From an uncultured Porphyromonadaceae bacterium (GTDB lineage: Bacteria; Bacteroidota; Bacteroidia; Bacteroidales; Muribaculaceae): 64,000 bases of DNA. The DNA is taken from contig CALKRW010000064.1 in the NCBI GenBank assembly GCA_937989585.1, forward strand, positions 62,001 to 126,000. The letters run 5' to 3'. A model generated the notes under the pieces. That model saw only the letters and a program-made list of their open reading frames with translations. It was not told the origin of the DNA and did not search any database. Positions 52,409 to 61,142 of this stretch are shown one piece after another. Within the stretch, counting starts at the first letter, position 1. Every line of letters begins with the position of its first letter. The position numbers and the translations under genes were made by a program.

Positions 52409-52440
52409 CAAATGTAATACTTTAGGGTCCGAAATGCAAA
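52409..52440 (-). promoter_or_regulatory. promoter of the effector-like array
   Basis: On the minus strand: TTTG (52440-52437), a 20-bp spacer, then TACATTTG (52416-52409). Both boxes match the Bacteroidota consensus. The predicted start site coincides with the ATG at 52402, suggesting a leaderless message. Confidence 0.7.
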
Positions 52441-52446
52441 TCAAAA

Positions 52447-52466
52447 AACATGTTTTACAACATGTT
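52447..52466. promoter_or_regulatory. tandem palindromes upstream of the array promoter
   Basis: AACATGTT occurs at 52447-52454 and 52459-52466, each copy itself a palindrome, with 12-bp centre-to-centre spacing. They lie immediately upstream of the -33 box, a position suited to an activator or repressor site. Confidence 0.45.
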
Positions 52467-52517
52467 ACCAAAAAAATTTCGTTTAGGGGATATATTTGTG
52501 AAAGACTATATACAATC

Positions 52518-52551
52518 AAGGCAGTCCCGTTTTTGATTACGGGACTGCCTT
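52518..52551 (-). terminator. hairpin downstream of cydB
   Basis: AAGGCAGTCCCGT (52518-52530) pairs perfectly with ACGGGACTGCCTT (52539-52551). It is 48 bp past the cydB stop. No long T-run is present on the minus strand. Confidence 0.6.
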
Positions 52552-52599
52552 ATGTTATAGACAAATTTTTAAGACCTTATTTTAAATGTCGGAGTCGTT

Positions 52600-53727
52600 T
52601 CAATGGTCGTTGAGGTCGGCGGTGGTGAGGGGTTTGCGGTTCATCTGACGCCAGGTGTACCAGATATAGGCGATGACAACGGGGATTACAAGCGAGACAA
52701 CACTCATCACGCGGAGGGTGAATTCACTCGACGAGGAATTGGCAATAGTCAGCGACGACGCAGGGTCTGTAATGGAACGATAATAGGCGGTATCGTTGTA
52801 ACCCGCAAGGAGGAACAGCACGATTACGACAAGTATAGTTCCGATTCCAGAGAACCAGATGCCCTTTCGCCAGGTAGTGGTGAACGAGGCACGGGCGATG
52901 GCATAGACTACCATGAGGACTCCGATGAGCAGAACGGGAACAAGCAGCCACATATCCCAGAGATTATGCCAATAGATGTTCTCGACCTCAGTGAAGTTGC
53001 CGGCACTGTCGTAACGGAGACCGGGTGCAAGGAAAAGCACCACGAGGAAACCGACGAAGAGCAGTACGAAGACGGTGCCGTTGGTCATCACGCGAATGCG
53101 GTTGGACATACCGAAGCCTTTTTCATCGTCGATATTATTGATGAAATAGAGAGCGGCCTGGGTGCGCGCAAGGAAGAAGATGGCGAAACCAAGAAGGAGA
53201 TTCTTCCAGCAGACGATAGCCTCGAGACCATGGGTAGGTGCCCATTGCGAGATAACGGGGTCGCCGGGATTGAGGATATTGGTCTTGACCACGCTGAACT
53301 CAGCGCCGAAGAAGATGGTGCCGACGGCTACGCCGAGAAGCACGCAACCGAACACGCCGTTGAGAACAAGCAGGGTGTCATAGGTTCCGCGACGGAAAAG
53401 ATTTCCCTTGCGCATACGGAATTCATAACTGAATGCCTGGATGACGAAACTCAGCAGAATTAGCATCCACAGCCAGTAGGCGCCTCCGAAACTCGTGGAA
53501 TAGAAAAGCGGGAAAGAAGCGAAGAAGGCTCCGCCGAATACCACAAGGGTGGTATAGGTCAGTTCCCATTTGCGACCGAGGGAACTTACCATGAGTTGGC
53601 GCGAGTCGGGGTTCATGTCACCGAAAAGCATCGACTGTCCGCCCTGGACGAAAAGCAGGAAGACAAGAACGGCGGCGAGGATGGCGATAAGCAGCCACCA
53701 GTATTGTTGAAGCAGAGTGAGTTCCAT
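52600..53727 (-). CDS. cydB: cytochrome bd oxidase subunit II
   Basis: About 375 aa, with eight to nine membrane helices. It begins MELTLLQQYWWLLIAILAAV, typical of CydB, and includes LFVQGGQSMLFG near residue 27. It forms the quinol oxidase with CydA, reducing oxygen at low concentration. I start at 53727, 4 bp after the cydA stop; an upstream in-frame ATG would overlap cydA. Expected location: inner membrane. Confidence 0.95.
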   Translation of the reverse strand: MELTLLQQYWWLLIAILAAVLVFLLFVQGGQSMLFGDMNPDSRQLMVSSLGRKWELTYTTLVVFGGAFFASFPLFYSTSFGGAYWLWMLILLSFVIQAFSYEFRMRKGNLFRRGTYDTLLVLNGVFGCVLLGVAVGTIFFGAEFSVVKTNILNPGDPVISQWAPTHGLEAIVCWKNLLLGFAIFFLARTQAALYFINNIDDEKGFGMSNRIRVMTNGTVFVLLFVGFLVVLFLAPGLRYDSAGNFTEVENIYWHNLWDMWLLVPVLLIGVLMVVYAIARASFTTTWRKGIWFSGIGTILVVIVLFLLAGYNDTAYYRSITDPASSLTIANSSSSEFTLRVMSVVSLVIPVVIAYIWYTWRQMNRKPLTTADLNDH

Positions 53728-53731
53728 AATC

Positions 53732-55303
53732 TTAGGCTTTTTCAGGGTTTTCGATATCACCGCGCGAGGATTTGGAAATCTGGCGGCAGAGAATAGAAAT
53801 TTCGGCGATGAGCAGGAGTGTGAAGAATACCGCGAATATCCAGAAAGTAGTCTGGACCGAAGCAGAGGAGATGTCGCTGACGCCTATGCGCGTCGACATA
53901 AGGTCCTGGATGACCCAGGGCTGACGGCCAACCTCCGCGACAACCCAACCGGCCTGACTGCAGAACCATGCGGCGGGAATCATCAGTATACCGCCCCATG
54001 CGAGCCATGACTTACGGAGCATCGCAGGCTTCTTCCACATGAAGAAAGCCATGACGACAAGCACAAGCAGAAGGAATCCGCCGAAGATGACCATGACGCG
54101 GAACGAATAGAAGGTCAGCGGGACATTGGGAATTGCCTCGTCAGGCGACTCAAATGAGGCATAGCCGAAATATTTGAAGTCTGCCTTTATAGCTTTCGTG
54201 GCAGCATTCATGGCAACGGTGTCACCGGCCTTGGAAGCGTTATCGTAAGCAATAAGGGCCTCGCGTGCGGCGCGGCCTCGGGCGATGCGCTCGTCGTAGG
54301 AAACGGTATTGATTGTATCACCGGTGGCATTGACGCTTACACCATTAATAATATCGTTGATGCCGGGGACGAAACTGTGGATATCGTTGTTGGCAAGAAA
54401 CGACAGTCCGTAGGGAATGGCAATCTTGCACTTGATTGGCTCGGTGCCGTCCTCGCGATGCTGCTTGTCGGCAAGGAAACCGAAGCCGACAAGTTCCTGA
54501 CCCTTCGAGCCGTCGTAAAGACCTTCCATAGCGGCAAGTTTCATAGGCTGATGACGTGCCACCTGCACGGCGCTACCGTGACCGGTGTACATGGTCAGCA
54601 GTATGCCGGCAAGACCTACCCATACAGCAATCTTCAGCGAAGATTGTGCGGCGGGGAGGTTACGCTTCTTCAGAATCATCCAGCACGACACGCCGGCAAC
54701 AAATGCCGCCGCAAGAGCCCAGCCGGAGAATACGGCATGGAAGAATTTGTTGACAGCGACAGGCGAGAAAGCCACGGCCCAGAAATCGTCCATGACGTTT
54801 CGCATCTGGGCGGGATCGAATTCCATTCCGGCGGGATACTGCATCCATGCATTAGCCACAAGAATCCAGTAGGCGGAGAGGGTAACGCCGAGTGCCGTGA
54901 GCCATGTGGCAGTCAGGTGGAAACGCTTGCTTACGCGCTTCCAGCCGAAGAACATCACGGCCACGAAGGTTGCCTCGAGGAAGAATGCGAAAAGCCCTTC
55001 GATGGCAAGAGGCGCGCCGAAGATATCACCGACAAACCAACTGTAGTTTGACCAGTTGGTGCCGAACTCGAACTCAAGGATAATACCCGTGGCAATGCCG
55101 CAGGCAAAATTAATTCCGAAAAGGGTCATCCAGAATTTGGTGATTCCCTTCCACCGCTCCTCGCCCGTACGGACATAGATGCTCTCCATAATCGCCACGA
55201 TGAGGGCGAGACCTATGGTCAGCGGAACGAACAGCCAGTGATACATGGCCGTGAGGGCGAATTGCGCCCTCGACCAGTCGACTGTTGCAATCAAGTCATG
55301 CAT
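53732..55303 (-). CDS. cydA: cytochrome bd oxidase subunit I
   Basis: 523 aa. Heme ligands are visible: His in TAMYHWLFVPL near residue 22 and His in KFFHAVFSGWAL near 189, with Met expected further on. FGTNWSNYSWFVGDIFGAPLA near 80 and MKLAAMEGLYDG near 258 (quinol-site region) are characteristic. It oxidises quinol and reduces oxygen with CydB. The operon order is DUF4492, cydA, cydB, as is common in Bacteroidota. Confidence 0.96.
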   Translation of the reverse strand: MHDLIATVDWSRAQFALTAMYHWLFVPLTIGLALIVAIMESIYVRTGEERWKGITKFWMTLFGINFACGIATGIILEFEFGTNWSNYSWFVGDIFGAPLAIEGLFAFFLEATFVAVMFFGWKRVSKRFHLTATWLTALGVTLSAYWILVANAWMQYPAGMEFDPAQMRNVMDDFWAVAFSPVAVNKFFHAVFSGWALAAAFVAGVSCWMILKKRNLPAAQSSLKIAVWVGLAGILLTMYTGHGSAVQVARHQPMKLAAMEGLYDGSKGQELVGFGFLADKQHREDGTEPIKCKIAIPYGLSFLANNDIHSFVPGINDIINGVSVNATGDTINTVSYDERIARGRAAREALIAYDNASKAGDTVAMNAATKAIKADFKYFGYASFESPDEAIPNVPLTFYSFRVMVIFGGFLLLVLVVMAFFMWKKPAMLRKSWLAWGGILMIPAAWFCSQAGWVVAEVGRQPWVIQDLMSTRIGVSDISSASVQTTFWIFAVFFTLLLIAEISILCRQISKSSRGDIENPEKA

Positions 55304-55362
55304 AATGTTAGTATTTTAGTATAAATTGTTGTCAATATATGTTTTATGCCGTTTATCCGCTT

Positions 55363-55584
55363 TCATCGGTCATGAGACCTGACTATCTCACGCCTAACGA
55401 TGTCAGACGGGTCCGAGGACTCCTGCGCCGCCTTGCTTGCGACAAAGTCATCGAAGAAGAATAACTTCAGGATACCGAATATCACTATGATTTTGATTAT
55501 TATCAGCAGCCACAGTTTCCGCCCGACGGTCATTGAGCGGAAACCGTCGACATAAAAGTCTATTACTCTTCTGAGGTTCAGCAT
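55363..55584 (-). CDS. DUF4492 small membrane protein
   Basis: A 73-aa protein with one membrane helix (LWLLIIIKIIVIFGILKLFFF) after a basic amphipathic start (MLNLRRVIDFYVDGFRSM). It matches the DUF4492 family, which is nearly always encoded just upstream of cydA in Bacteroidota. It may be an accessory subunit or assembly factor of the bd oxidase; that role is inferred from context. Confidence 0.82.
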   Translation of the reverse strand: MLNLRRVIDFYVDGFRSMTVGRKLWLLIIIKIIVIFGILKLFFFDDFVASKAAQESSDPSDIVRREIVRSHDR

Positions 55585-55666
55585 ACTGTGAGATATACAA
55601 TTCAGGCCGTCGCTTTAAACTGCTTTCATACTATAAAAATAGTTGAACGAGAGCCTTGATTTTTGG

Positions 55667-55674
55667 CAAATTTA
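55667..55674 (-). promoter_or_regulatory. -7 promoter element of the cyd operon
   Basis: TAAATTTG on the minus strand, 83 bases before the DUF4492 start and 13 bp from the divergent element at 55688-55695. Confidence 0.5.
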
Positions 55675-55687
55675 AGAAAAAAATCGC

Positions 55688-55695
55688 TACCTTTG
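55688..55695 (+). promoter_or_regulatory. -7 promoter element of the pseudouridine synthase operon
   Basis: TACCTTTG on the plus strand with TTTG 22 bases upstream; 40 bases before the ATG at 55736. Confidence 0.6.
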
Positions 55696-55735
55696 TCTTT
55701 TGAGTAAAAAAAACGTGTGACAGAATCTCTAACGA

Positions 55736-56431
55736 ATGGATATCCTCTACGAAGACAACCATATTATCATTGTCAACAAACGCCCGGGCGAAATCGTTCA
55801 GGGCGACAAGACAGGTGACCGGCCATTGAGCGAACTGCTCAAGGACTACATAAAGGAGCGCGATCACAAGCCCGGGAACGTCTTCCTGGGAGTCGTACAC
55901 CGTCTGGACCGTCCTGTCGGAGGTGCCGTAATCTTCGCCAAAACCTCCAAGGCTCTTGCAAGACTTAATGAGATGCTGCGTCTCGGCGAAATACACAAGA
56001 CCTACTGGGCCGTGACCCGCGGCAAGCCGACGGAGCCCGAGGCTGAACTACGGCACTATATCACGACAGTAGAGCGCTCGAACAAGTCGTTCGTCCATGA
56101 CACGGCGGTCAGGAACTCAAAGGAAGCACGACTGCGGTACCGACTGATCGCATCGGGCGACAGGTACAATCTGATAGAGGTGAAACTGCTGACCGGGCGC
56201 AAGCATCAGATACGCGTCCAACTGGCATCCATAGGCTGTCCAATCAAGGGAGACCTGAAGTACGGTGACAAACGCTCAAATCCGGACGGGTCGATTTCAC
56301 TTCTGGCTCGCAGCATCGACTTCATCCATCCCGTCTCCAAAAAGCCGGTGCATGTCACCGCACCCGTTCCCGACGACAATCTCTGGCAGGCTCTCGAAGC
56401 CGCCGCATCAAGCAACAATCAAGAAGCATAA
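55736..56431 (+). CDS. RluA-family pseudouridine synthase
   Basis: A 231-aa enzyme without an S4 domain. It begins at the catalytic core (MDILYEDNHIIIVNKRPGEI); the catalytic Asp lies in GVVHRLDRPVGG near residues 53-64, and LLTGRKHQIRVQLASIGCPI near 147-166 and GDLKYG are family signatures. It isomerises uridine in rRNA or tRNA. Its TAA shares one base with the fmt ATG (TAATG), so translation is probably coupled. Confidence 0.93.
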   Translation: MDILYEDNHIIIVNKRPGEIVQGDKTGDRPLSELLKDYIKERDHKPGNVFLGVVHRLDRPVGGAVIFAKTSKALARLNEMLRLGEIHKTYWAVTRGKPTEPEAELRHYITTVERSNKSFVHDTAVRNSKEARLRYRLIASGDRYNLIEVKLLTGRKHQIRVQLASIGCPIKGDLKYGDKRSNPDGSISLLARSIDFIHPVSKKPVHVTAPVPDDNLWQALEAAASSNNQEA

Positions 56432-57408
56432 TGACCAAGCAAGACCTCAGAATAGTATTTTTCGGAACTCCCGACTTCGCCGTCGAGAGTCTGCGCGCCA
56501 TCGTCGATGCAGGATTCAACGTTGTCGGAGTCGTGACGATGCCCGACAAACCGGCAGGACGCGGACACAAGATGTTCTCATCTCCCGTGAAGATTTTCGC
56601 GCAGGAGCATGGACTTAAGTTAATGCAGCCCGTGAAACTCAAAGATCCGCAGTTCGTCGACGAACTGCGCGGCCTGGAGGCAGACCTGTTTATCGTCATC
56701 GCATTCCGCATGCTTCCCGAGGTCGTATGGCAGATGCCACGGTTCGGGACATTCAACCTGCACGCCTCATTGCTCCCGAAATACCGAGGCGCCGCGCCCA
56801 TAAACTGGGCTGTCATTAACGGCGAGACACAATCTGGCGTAACGACATTCTTCCTGAAGCACGAGATTGACACCGGAGACATCATACAGCAGGAAGCAGT
56901 CGAAATCACTCCGGAGGACAATGCCGGAACACTGCATGACAAACTAATGGAACTCGGCGCACGACTGACAGTCGATACCATCGAGCACATAGTCAATGGC
57001 GACCTGAAGACCATTTCCCAGGACAGCCTCCTCGGAGGAAACGAGCCAACTCCCGCGCCAAAGATTTTCCATGAAACTTGCATGATTGACTGGACAAAGG
57101 CCGCCGAGGATGTACACAACCTTGTCCGCGGACTCTCACCCTACCCTGCCGCCCGTGCGACAGTCGACGCGGACAATTCAGCGCCATTCGAGATGAAGAT
57201 CTTCAAGACCCTGGTCGACAGCACAAGACGCACAGGCACACCCGGCAGTATTGAAATCGAGGACGGCAAGATGTTCGTATCGTGTGGAGACGTCGCCATC
57301 GAACTCCTCGAGATACAGCCAACGGGCAAAAAACGCATGAGCACCGACGCATGGCTTCGCGGCGCCCGTCTCGTAAATCCCAGAATGATTATTTCCGACA
57401 ACAGTTAA
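56431..57408 (+). CDS. fmt: methionyl-tRNA formyltransferase
   Basis: 325 aa. VFFGTPDFAVESLRA at the start, the catalytic region NLHASLLPKYRGAAPINW near residue 109-126 (Asn/His), and IDTGDIIQQE near 147 with the catalytic Asp. A C-terminal OB-like domain binds tRNA. It formylates initiator Met-tRNA. It overlaps the pseudouridine synthase gene by one base and is followed 16 bp later by rarA. Confidence 0.97.
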   Translation: MTKQDLRIVFFGTPDFAVESLRAIVDAGFNVVGVVTMPDKPAGRGHKMFSSPVKIFAQEHGLKLMQPVKLKDPQFVDELRGLEADLFIVIAFRMLPEVVWQMPRFGTFNLHASLLPKYRGAAPINWAVINGETQSGVTTFFLKHEIDTGDIIQQEAVEITPEDNAGTLHDKLMELGARLTVDTIEHIVNGDLKTISQDSLLGGNEPTPAPKIFHETCMIDWTKAAEDVHNLVRGLSPYPAARATVDADNSAPFEMKIFKTLVDSTRRTGTPGSIEIEDGKMFVSCGDVAIELLEIQPTGKKRMSTDAWLRGARLVNPRMIISDNS

Positions 57409-57424
57409 TTACCAGGACAATACA

Positions 57425-58702
57425 ATGCCCCTCCCTCCCCTTGCCGAAAGGCTACGCCCATTAACCCTCGACCAATATGTCGGACAGGAACACCTGGTCG
57501 GACCAGAGGGCATATTGCGCCGGATGATCGACACAGGCAACATCGCATCTTTCATCCTGTGGGGACCTCCCGGCGTAGGCAAGACCACCATCGCACGTAT
57601 AATCTCAAACTCGGTCAAGACACCGTTCTATACACTCTCTGCCGTAAATTCAGGCGTCAAGGAAGTGCGCGAGGTACTCGACAGATGCAAACGCGACGGA
57701 GGCATGTTCTCCACAAAACGTCCGGTGCTGTTCATCGACGAGATACACCGTTTCTCCAAGTCCCAGCAGGACAGCCTGCTGGCCGCGGTAGAATCGGGTA
57801 CGGTGACACTTATAGGAGCTACGACCGAGAACCCTTCCTTCGAGGTAATACGCCCTTTGCTGTCACGCGCCCAGGTATATGTGCTCAAGCCTCTCGAGGA
57901 GCCACAACTGCAGACACTCCTCGACAGGGCAATCAGCGAGGACAAGGTACTTTCGACACGCGAGGTCCGCATAGAGGAGACTACCGCGCTTTTCCGATAC
58001 TCTGGAGGCGATGCACGCAAACTGCTAAACATACTTGACCTTGTCGAACAATCCACACCGCTTGGCGAGCCAATCGTAATCAACGATACTGTAATAACCA
58101 AACGGCTGCAGGAAAATCCCCAGGCATACGACAAGAACGGCGAGATGCACTACGACATAATCTCAGCATTCATCAAGAGTGTACGAGGGTCCGACCCAGA
58201 TGCCGCAGTCTACTGGCTGGCACGGATGCTGGCCGGTGGTGAAGATATCGAGTTCATTGCCAGACGCCTGATGATACTTGCTGCCGAGGATATCGGTCTC
58301 GCGAATCCCAACGCGCTGCTTCTCGCCAACGCCACCTTCGACATCATCCACAAGATAGGAATGCCCGAAGCACGGATACCGCTGTCGGAATGTACCATCT
58401 ACCTCGCCACGTCGCCGAAGTCCAACTCGGCCTACAAAGCCATAGCCTCGGCACTCTCGGCTGTCGAGCAGACAGGCAACCAGCCCGTACCGCTACATCT
58501 ACGCAACGCGCCAACATCGCTAATGAAGAAACTCGGCTACGGGCAGCAATATAAATATGCCCACGACTATCCCGGCAACTTCGTGCGCCAGCAATTCCTG
58601 CCGGACAATCTTCAGGGGTCCCGGTTCTGGGAACCCTGCGACAATCCCCAGGAGTCAACAGCACAGGCTCGCCAGCAGCAACGCTGGGGAGACAATCACT
58701 GA
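57425..58702 (+). CDS. rarA: replication-associated recombination protein A
   Basis: A 425-aa AAA+ ATPase. LPPLAERLRPLTLDQYVGQEHL at the start, Walker A WGPPGVGKTT near residue 46, Walker B LFIDEIHRF near 104, sensor 1 GATTENPSF near 130 and the C-terminal tetramerisation region with GQQYKYAHDYPG. It acts at stalled forks. It lies between fmt and ptb with 16- and 20-bp gaps. Confidence 0.96.
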   Translation: MPLPPLAERLRPLTLDQYVGQEHLVGPEGILRRMIDTGNIASFILWGPPGVGKTTIARIISNSVKTPFYTLSAVNSGVKEVREVLDRCKRDGGMFSTKRPVLFIDEIHRFSKSQQDSLLAAVESGTVTLIGATTENPSFEVIRPLLSRAQVYVLKPLEEPQLQTLLDRAISEDKVLSTREVRIEETTALFRYSGGDARKLLNILDLVEQSTPLGEPIVINDTVITKRLQENPQAYDKNGEMHYDIISAFIKSVRGSDPDAAVYWLARMLAGGEDIEFIARRLMILAAEDIGLANPNALLLANATFDIIHKIGMPEARIPLSECTIYLATSPKSNSAYKAIASALSAVEQTGNQPVPLHLRNAPTSLMKKLGYGQQYKYAHDYPGNFVRQQFLPDNLQGSRFWEPCDNPQESTAQARQQQRWGDNH

Positions 58703-58722
58703 AAATCAAAAACCGAATCAAT

Positions 58723-59628
58723 ATGATAACCAAACTCGAACAAATTGTTGAAGAGGCCCGCAAACGCGGTCCTAAACGCCTTGCCGTAGCATACGGTCAG
58801 GACGAACATACATTGCGTGCTGTCCATGACGCTTACCGTGAAGGCATAATAGTTCCAACTATCTACGGTGACCGCGCCACCATACTTAAAGTATGCGAGG
58901 AACTCGGTATTCCGCACGGAGAGTTCACAATTATCGACCAGACGTCAGACGTCACCTGCGTGGCAATGGCCGTGAACGCCGTAGCCACAGGACAGGCTGA
59001 CGTACTCATGAAAGGCCTCGTATCGACAGACAAGTACATGCGCGGCATTCTCAACAAAGATGCAGGTCTATTCCCTCCCAAAGGAACACTAAGCCATGTA
59101 TCCGTCGTCGAACTTCCCCATTACCACAAACTTCTGTGCGTTGCGGATGTCGCCGTAATTCCACTACCCGACTTCAAGCAGAAAACAATAATACTGAAAT
59201 ACCTGACGCAGGTGTCTAACTCACTTGGTGTCGATACTCCTAAAATAGGATGCATCGCCCCATCCGAGCAGGTTCTGCCTTCCGTAATATCGTCAACCGA
59301 TGCCGCTGTACTTGCCAAGATGGGCGACCGCGGTCAGTTGGGCAATGTCATAGTCGACGGTCCCCTGTCACTCGATGTCGCATTATACAAGGATGTCGCC
59401 GAGGAGAAAAAAGTCAAGGGCTCGCGTGTCGCCGGCGATGTCGACTGCCTGCTCTTCCCCAACATCGAGTCCGGCAATGTTTTCTTCAAATCGGCTTCGC
59501 ATTTCGGAGGTGCAGAAATCGCCGCCATGGTTGTCGGCACCAAAGTTCCCTGCGTACTTACATCGCGCGGTGACACTCCCCGCACAAAACTCTTCTCAAT
59601 CGCACTTGCCTGCATCTCGTGCAAATAA
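58723..59628 (+). CDS. ptb: phosphate butyryltransferase
   Basis: A 301-aa phosphate acyltransferase. The VLMKGLVSTDKYMRGILNK segment near residues 89-107 and FPNIESGNVFFKSA near 246 are typical of the Pta/Ptb family, and the length fits Ptb. It interconverts butyryl-CoA (or branched acyl-CoA) and acyl phosphate. It is paired with butyrate kinase 62 bp downstream, so the two give an ATP-yielding route from acyl-CoA to butyrate or branched short-chain acids. Confidence 0.92.
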   Translation: MITKLEQIVEEARKRGPKRLAVAYGQDEHTLRAVHDAYREGIIVPTIYGDRATILKVCEELGIPHGEFTIIDQTSDVTCVAMAVNAVATGQADVLMKGLVSTDKYMRGILNKDAGLFPPKGTLSHVSVVELPHYHKLLCVADVAVIPLPDFKQKTIILKYLTQVSNSLGVDTPKIGCIAPSEQVLPSVISSTDAAVLAKMGDRGQLGNVIVDGPLSLDVALYKDVAEEKKVKGSRVAGDVDCLLFPNIESGNVFFKSASHFGGAEIAAMVVGTKVPCVLTSRGDTPRTKLFSIALACISCK

Positions 59629-59690
59629 GATTAAGAATCCCTGTCTTACCAGAATAAACTAAACATCAACCTTAACTCTCGGATTTACAA

Positions 59691-60929
59691 ATGAGTTATC
59701 GCATTTTAGCCATTAATCCCGGCTCGACATCAACCAAAATTGCCGTTTACGATGACGGCAAGCAAGTGTTCGCGCATTCCATCTCACACTCAGCTCCGGA
59801 ACTGGCACGTTTCGAGTCGGCCATCGCCCAGTTAGAATGGCGCAACCAACTCGTGCGTGGCGCGCTCCGCGAGGGTGGCATAGACCCCAAATCCCTTTCG
59901 GCTGTAATCGGACGTGGCGGTATAATCGCCCCGGTAGAATCAGGTGTCTACAAGGTCAACGATGACCTGAAACGCGATTTGCTTCATCCGCGCGTTCAGC
60001 ATGCATCGAATCTTGGCGGACTTATTGCCCGCGACATCGCTGACGAACTGGGCATACCATCATATATAGCCGACCCCGTAGTTGTCGATGAAATGATTCC
60101 TTACGCCCGTATCAGCGGTATACCTGAACTCCCTCGCGAATCAATATTCCACGCACTGAACCAGAAAGCCGTGGCCCGCAAATTCGCGGCCGAGACCAAT
60201 ACAAAATACGAGGACCTCAACCTCATCGTTTGCCATATGGGCGGCGGGTGCACAATCTCGGCACACCGTCACGGCCGAGTAATCGACACTACCAATGCGC
60301 TCGACGGCTGCGGCCCATTCTCTCCGGAACGCTCCGGCTCTCTCCCCCCCGGGCCTCTGGTCCGTCTCTGCTTCTCCGGCAAGTACACCGAGGAGGAACT
60401 CATCAAGATGGTTCACGGCAAGGGCGGTCTTTACGCACACCTCGGCACTACCTCCGTACTTGAGGTCCTTGACCGGATAGAGAAGGGTGACCTGCATTCG
60501 ATGCTTATAATGCGTGCAATGCTCTATACCATTGCCAAGGAAATCGGTGCCATGTCAATTGCCCTGAAAGGAGAGATCGACGCAATACTCCTGACGGGAG
60601 GCATCGCACACTCCAAACGTATCACAGACTTCATCGCAGATCTTGTCGACTTCATAGCCCCGATTTATGTCTATCCCGGAGAGAACGAACTCGACGCACT
60701 TGCACAAAACGCGCTTGCCGTATTACGGGGCGAACGCGAGGCTACCGAATATGTATCACATGAAGCCGACGACCCTTCGTCTATCAATGACACCCGCAAA
60801 CCGTCAAAACTTCGTGAATGGCTCAACCAGGCCATATCAAAGGTACCGCCGACACCCAAGGTCCCAATGACATCAATAAGACAGTACATTCGCAAGTTTA
60901 CCAGTCCCCATACAAAAAGCCATAGATAG
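59691..60929 (+). CDS. buk: butyrate kinase with C-terminal extension
   Basis: A 412-aa ASKHA-fold kinase. ILAINPGSTSTKIAVYDD at the start (phosphate 1 motif), RGGIIAPVESGVYKVND near 84, HMGGGCTISAHRHGRVIDTTN near 181-201 and LLTGGIAHSKRI near 303. Typical butyrate kinases are about 355 aa; here about 60 extra residues follow the canonical end (from EATEYVSHEADDPS to PHTKSHR), basic and proline-rich. It makes ATP from butyryl phosphate, paired with ptb. The role of the tail is unknown. Confidence 0.93.
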   Translation: MSYRILAINPGSTSTKIAVYDDGKQVFAHSISHSAPELARFESAIAQLEWRNQLVRGALREGGIDPKSLSAVIGRGGIIAPVESGVYKVNDDLKRDLLHPRVQHASNLGGLIARDIADELGIPSYIADPVVVDEMIPYARISGIPELPRESIFHALNQKAVARKFAAETNTKYEDLNLIVCHMGGGCTISAHRHGRVIDTTNALDGCGPFSPERSGSLPPGPLVRLCFSGKYTEEELIKMVHGKGGLYAHLGTTSVLEVLDRIEKGDLHSMLIMRAMLYTIAKEIGAMSIALKGEIDAILLTGGIAHSKRITDFIADLVDFIAPIYVYPGENELDALAQNALAVLRGEREATEYVSHEADDPSSINDTRKPSKLREWLNQAISKVPPTPKVPMTSIRQYIRKFTSPHTKSHR

Positions 60930-60972
60930 ACTCTTTACATACTTTATTTCCGATTTCTATTACTTTACATCC

Positions 60973-61004
60973 GGAGACCGTTTCCTGCATAGGAATCGGT
61001 CTCC
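60973..61004 (+). terminator. terminator-like hairpin after buk
   Basis: GGAGACCG (60973-60980) pairs with CGGTCTCC (60997-61004), with an inner TTCCT/AGGAA helix. No T-run follows. It is 44 bp past the buk stop. Confidence 0.55.
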
Positions 61005-61142
61005 CGCCATTCAACCATTCGGCCTTTAAGCAGTCAAAGACAATATATCGCTCCTCAGGGCGTTTAAACAAGCGGACCGGCCGCTTAATGCCAGTCCTTG
61101 AATTATTATCACCTGTATTCTTAATATTCCGAATCTAAAAAA

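Noticed and set aside
52603..53463. Long plus-strand open frame (286 codons) opposite cydB
   Set aside because: It is antisense to a clear CydB, rich in Glu/Gly/His without any domain, and results from codon bias of the real gene.
54377..55051. Plus-strand open frame opposite cydA
   Set aside because: It is antisense to a conserved CydA and shows no family pattern.
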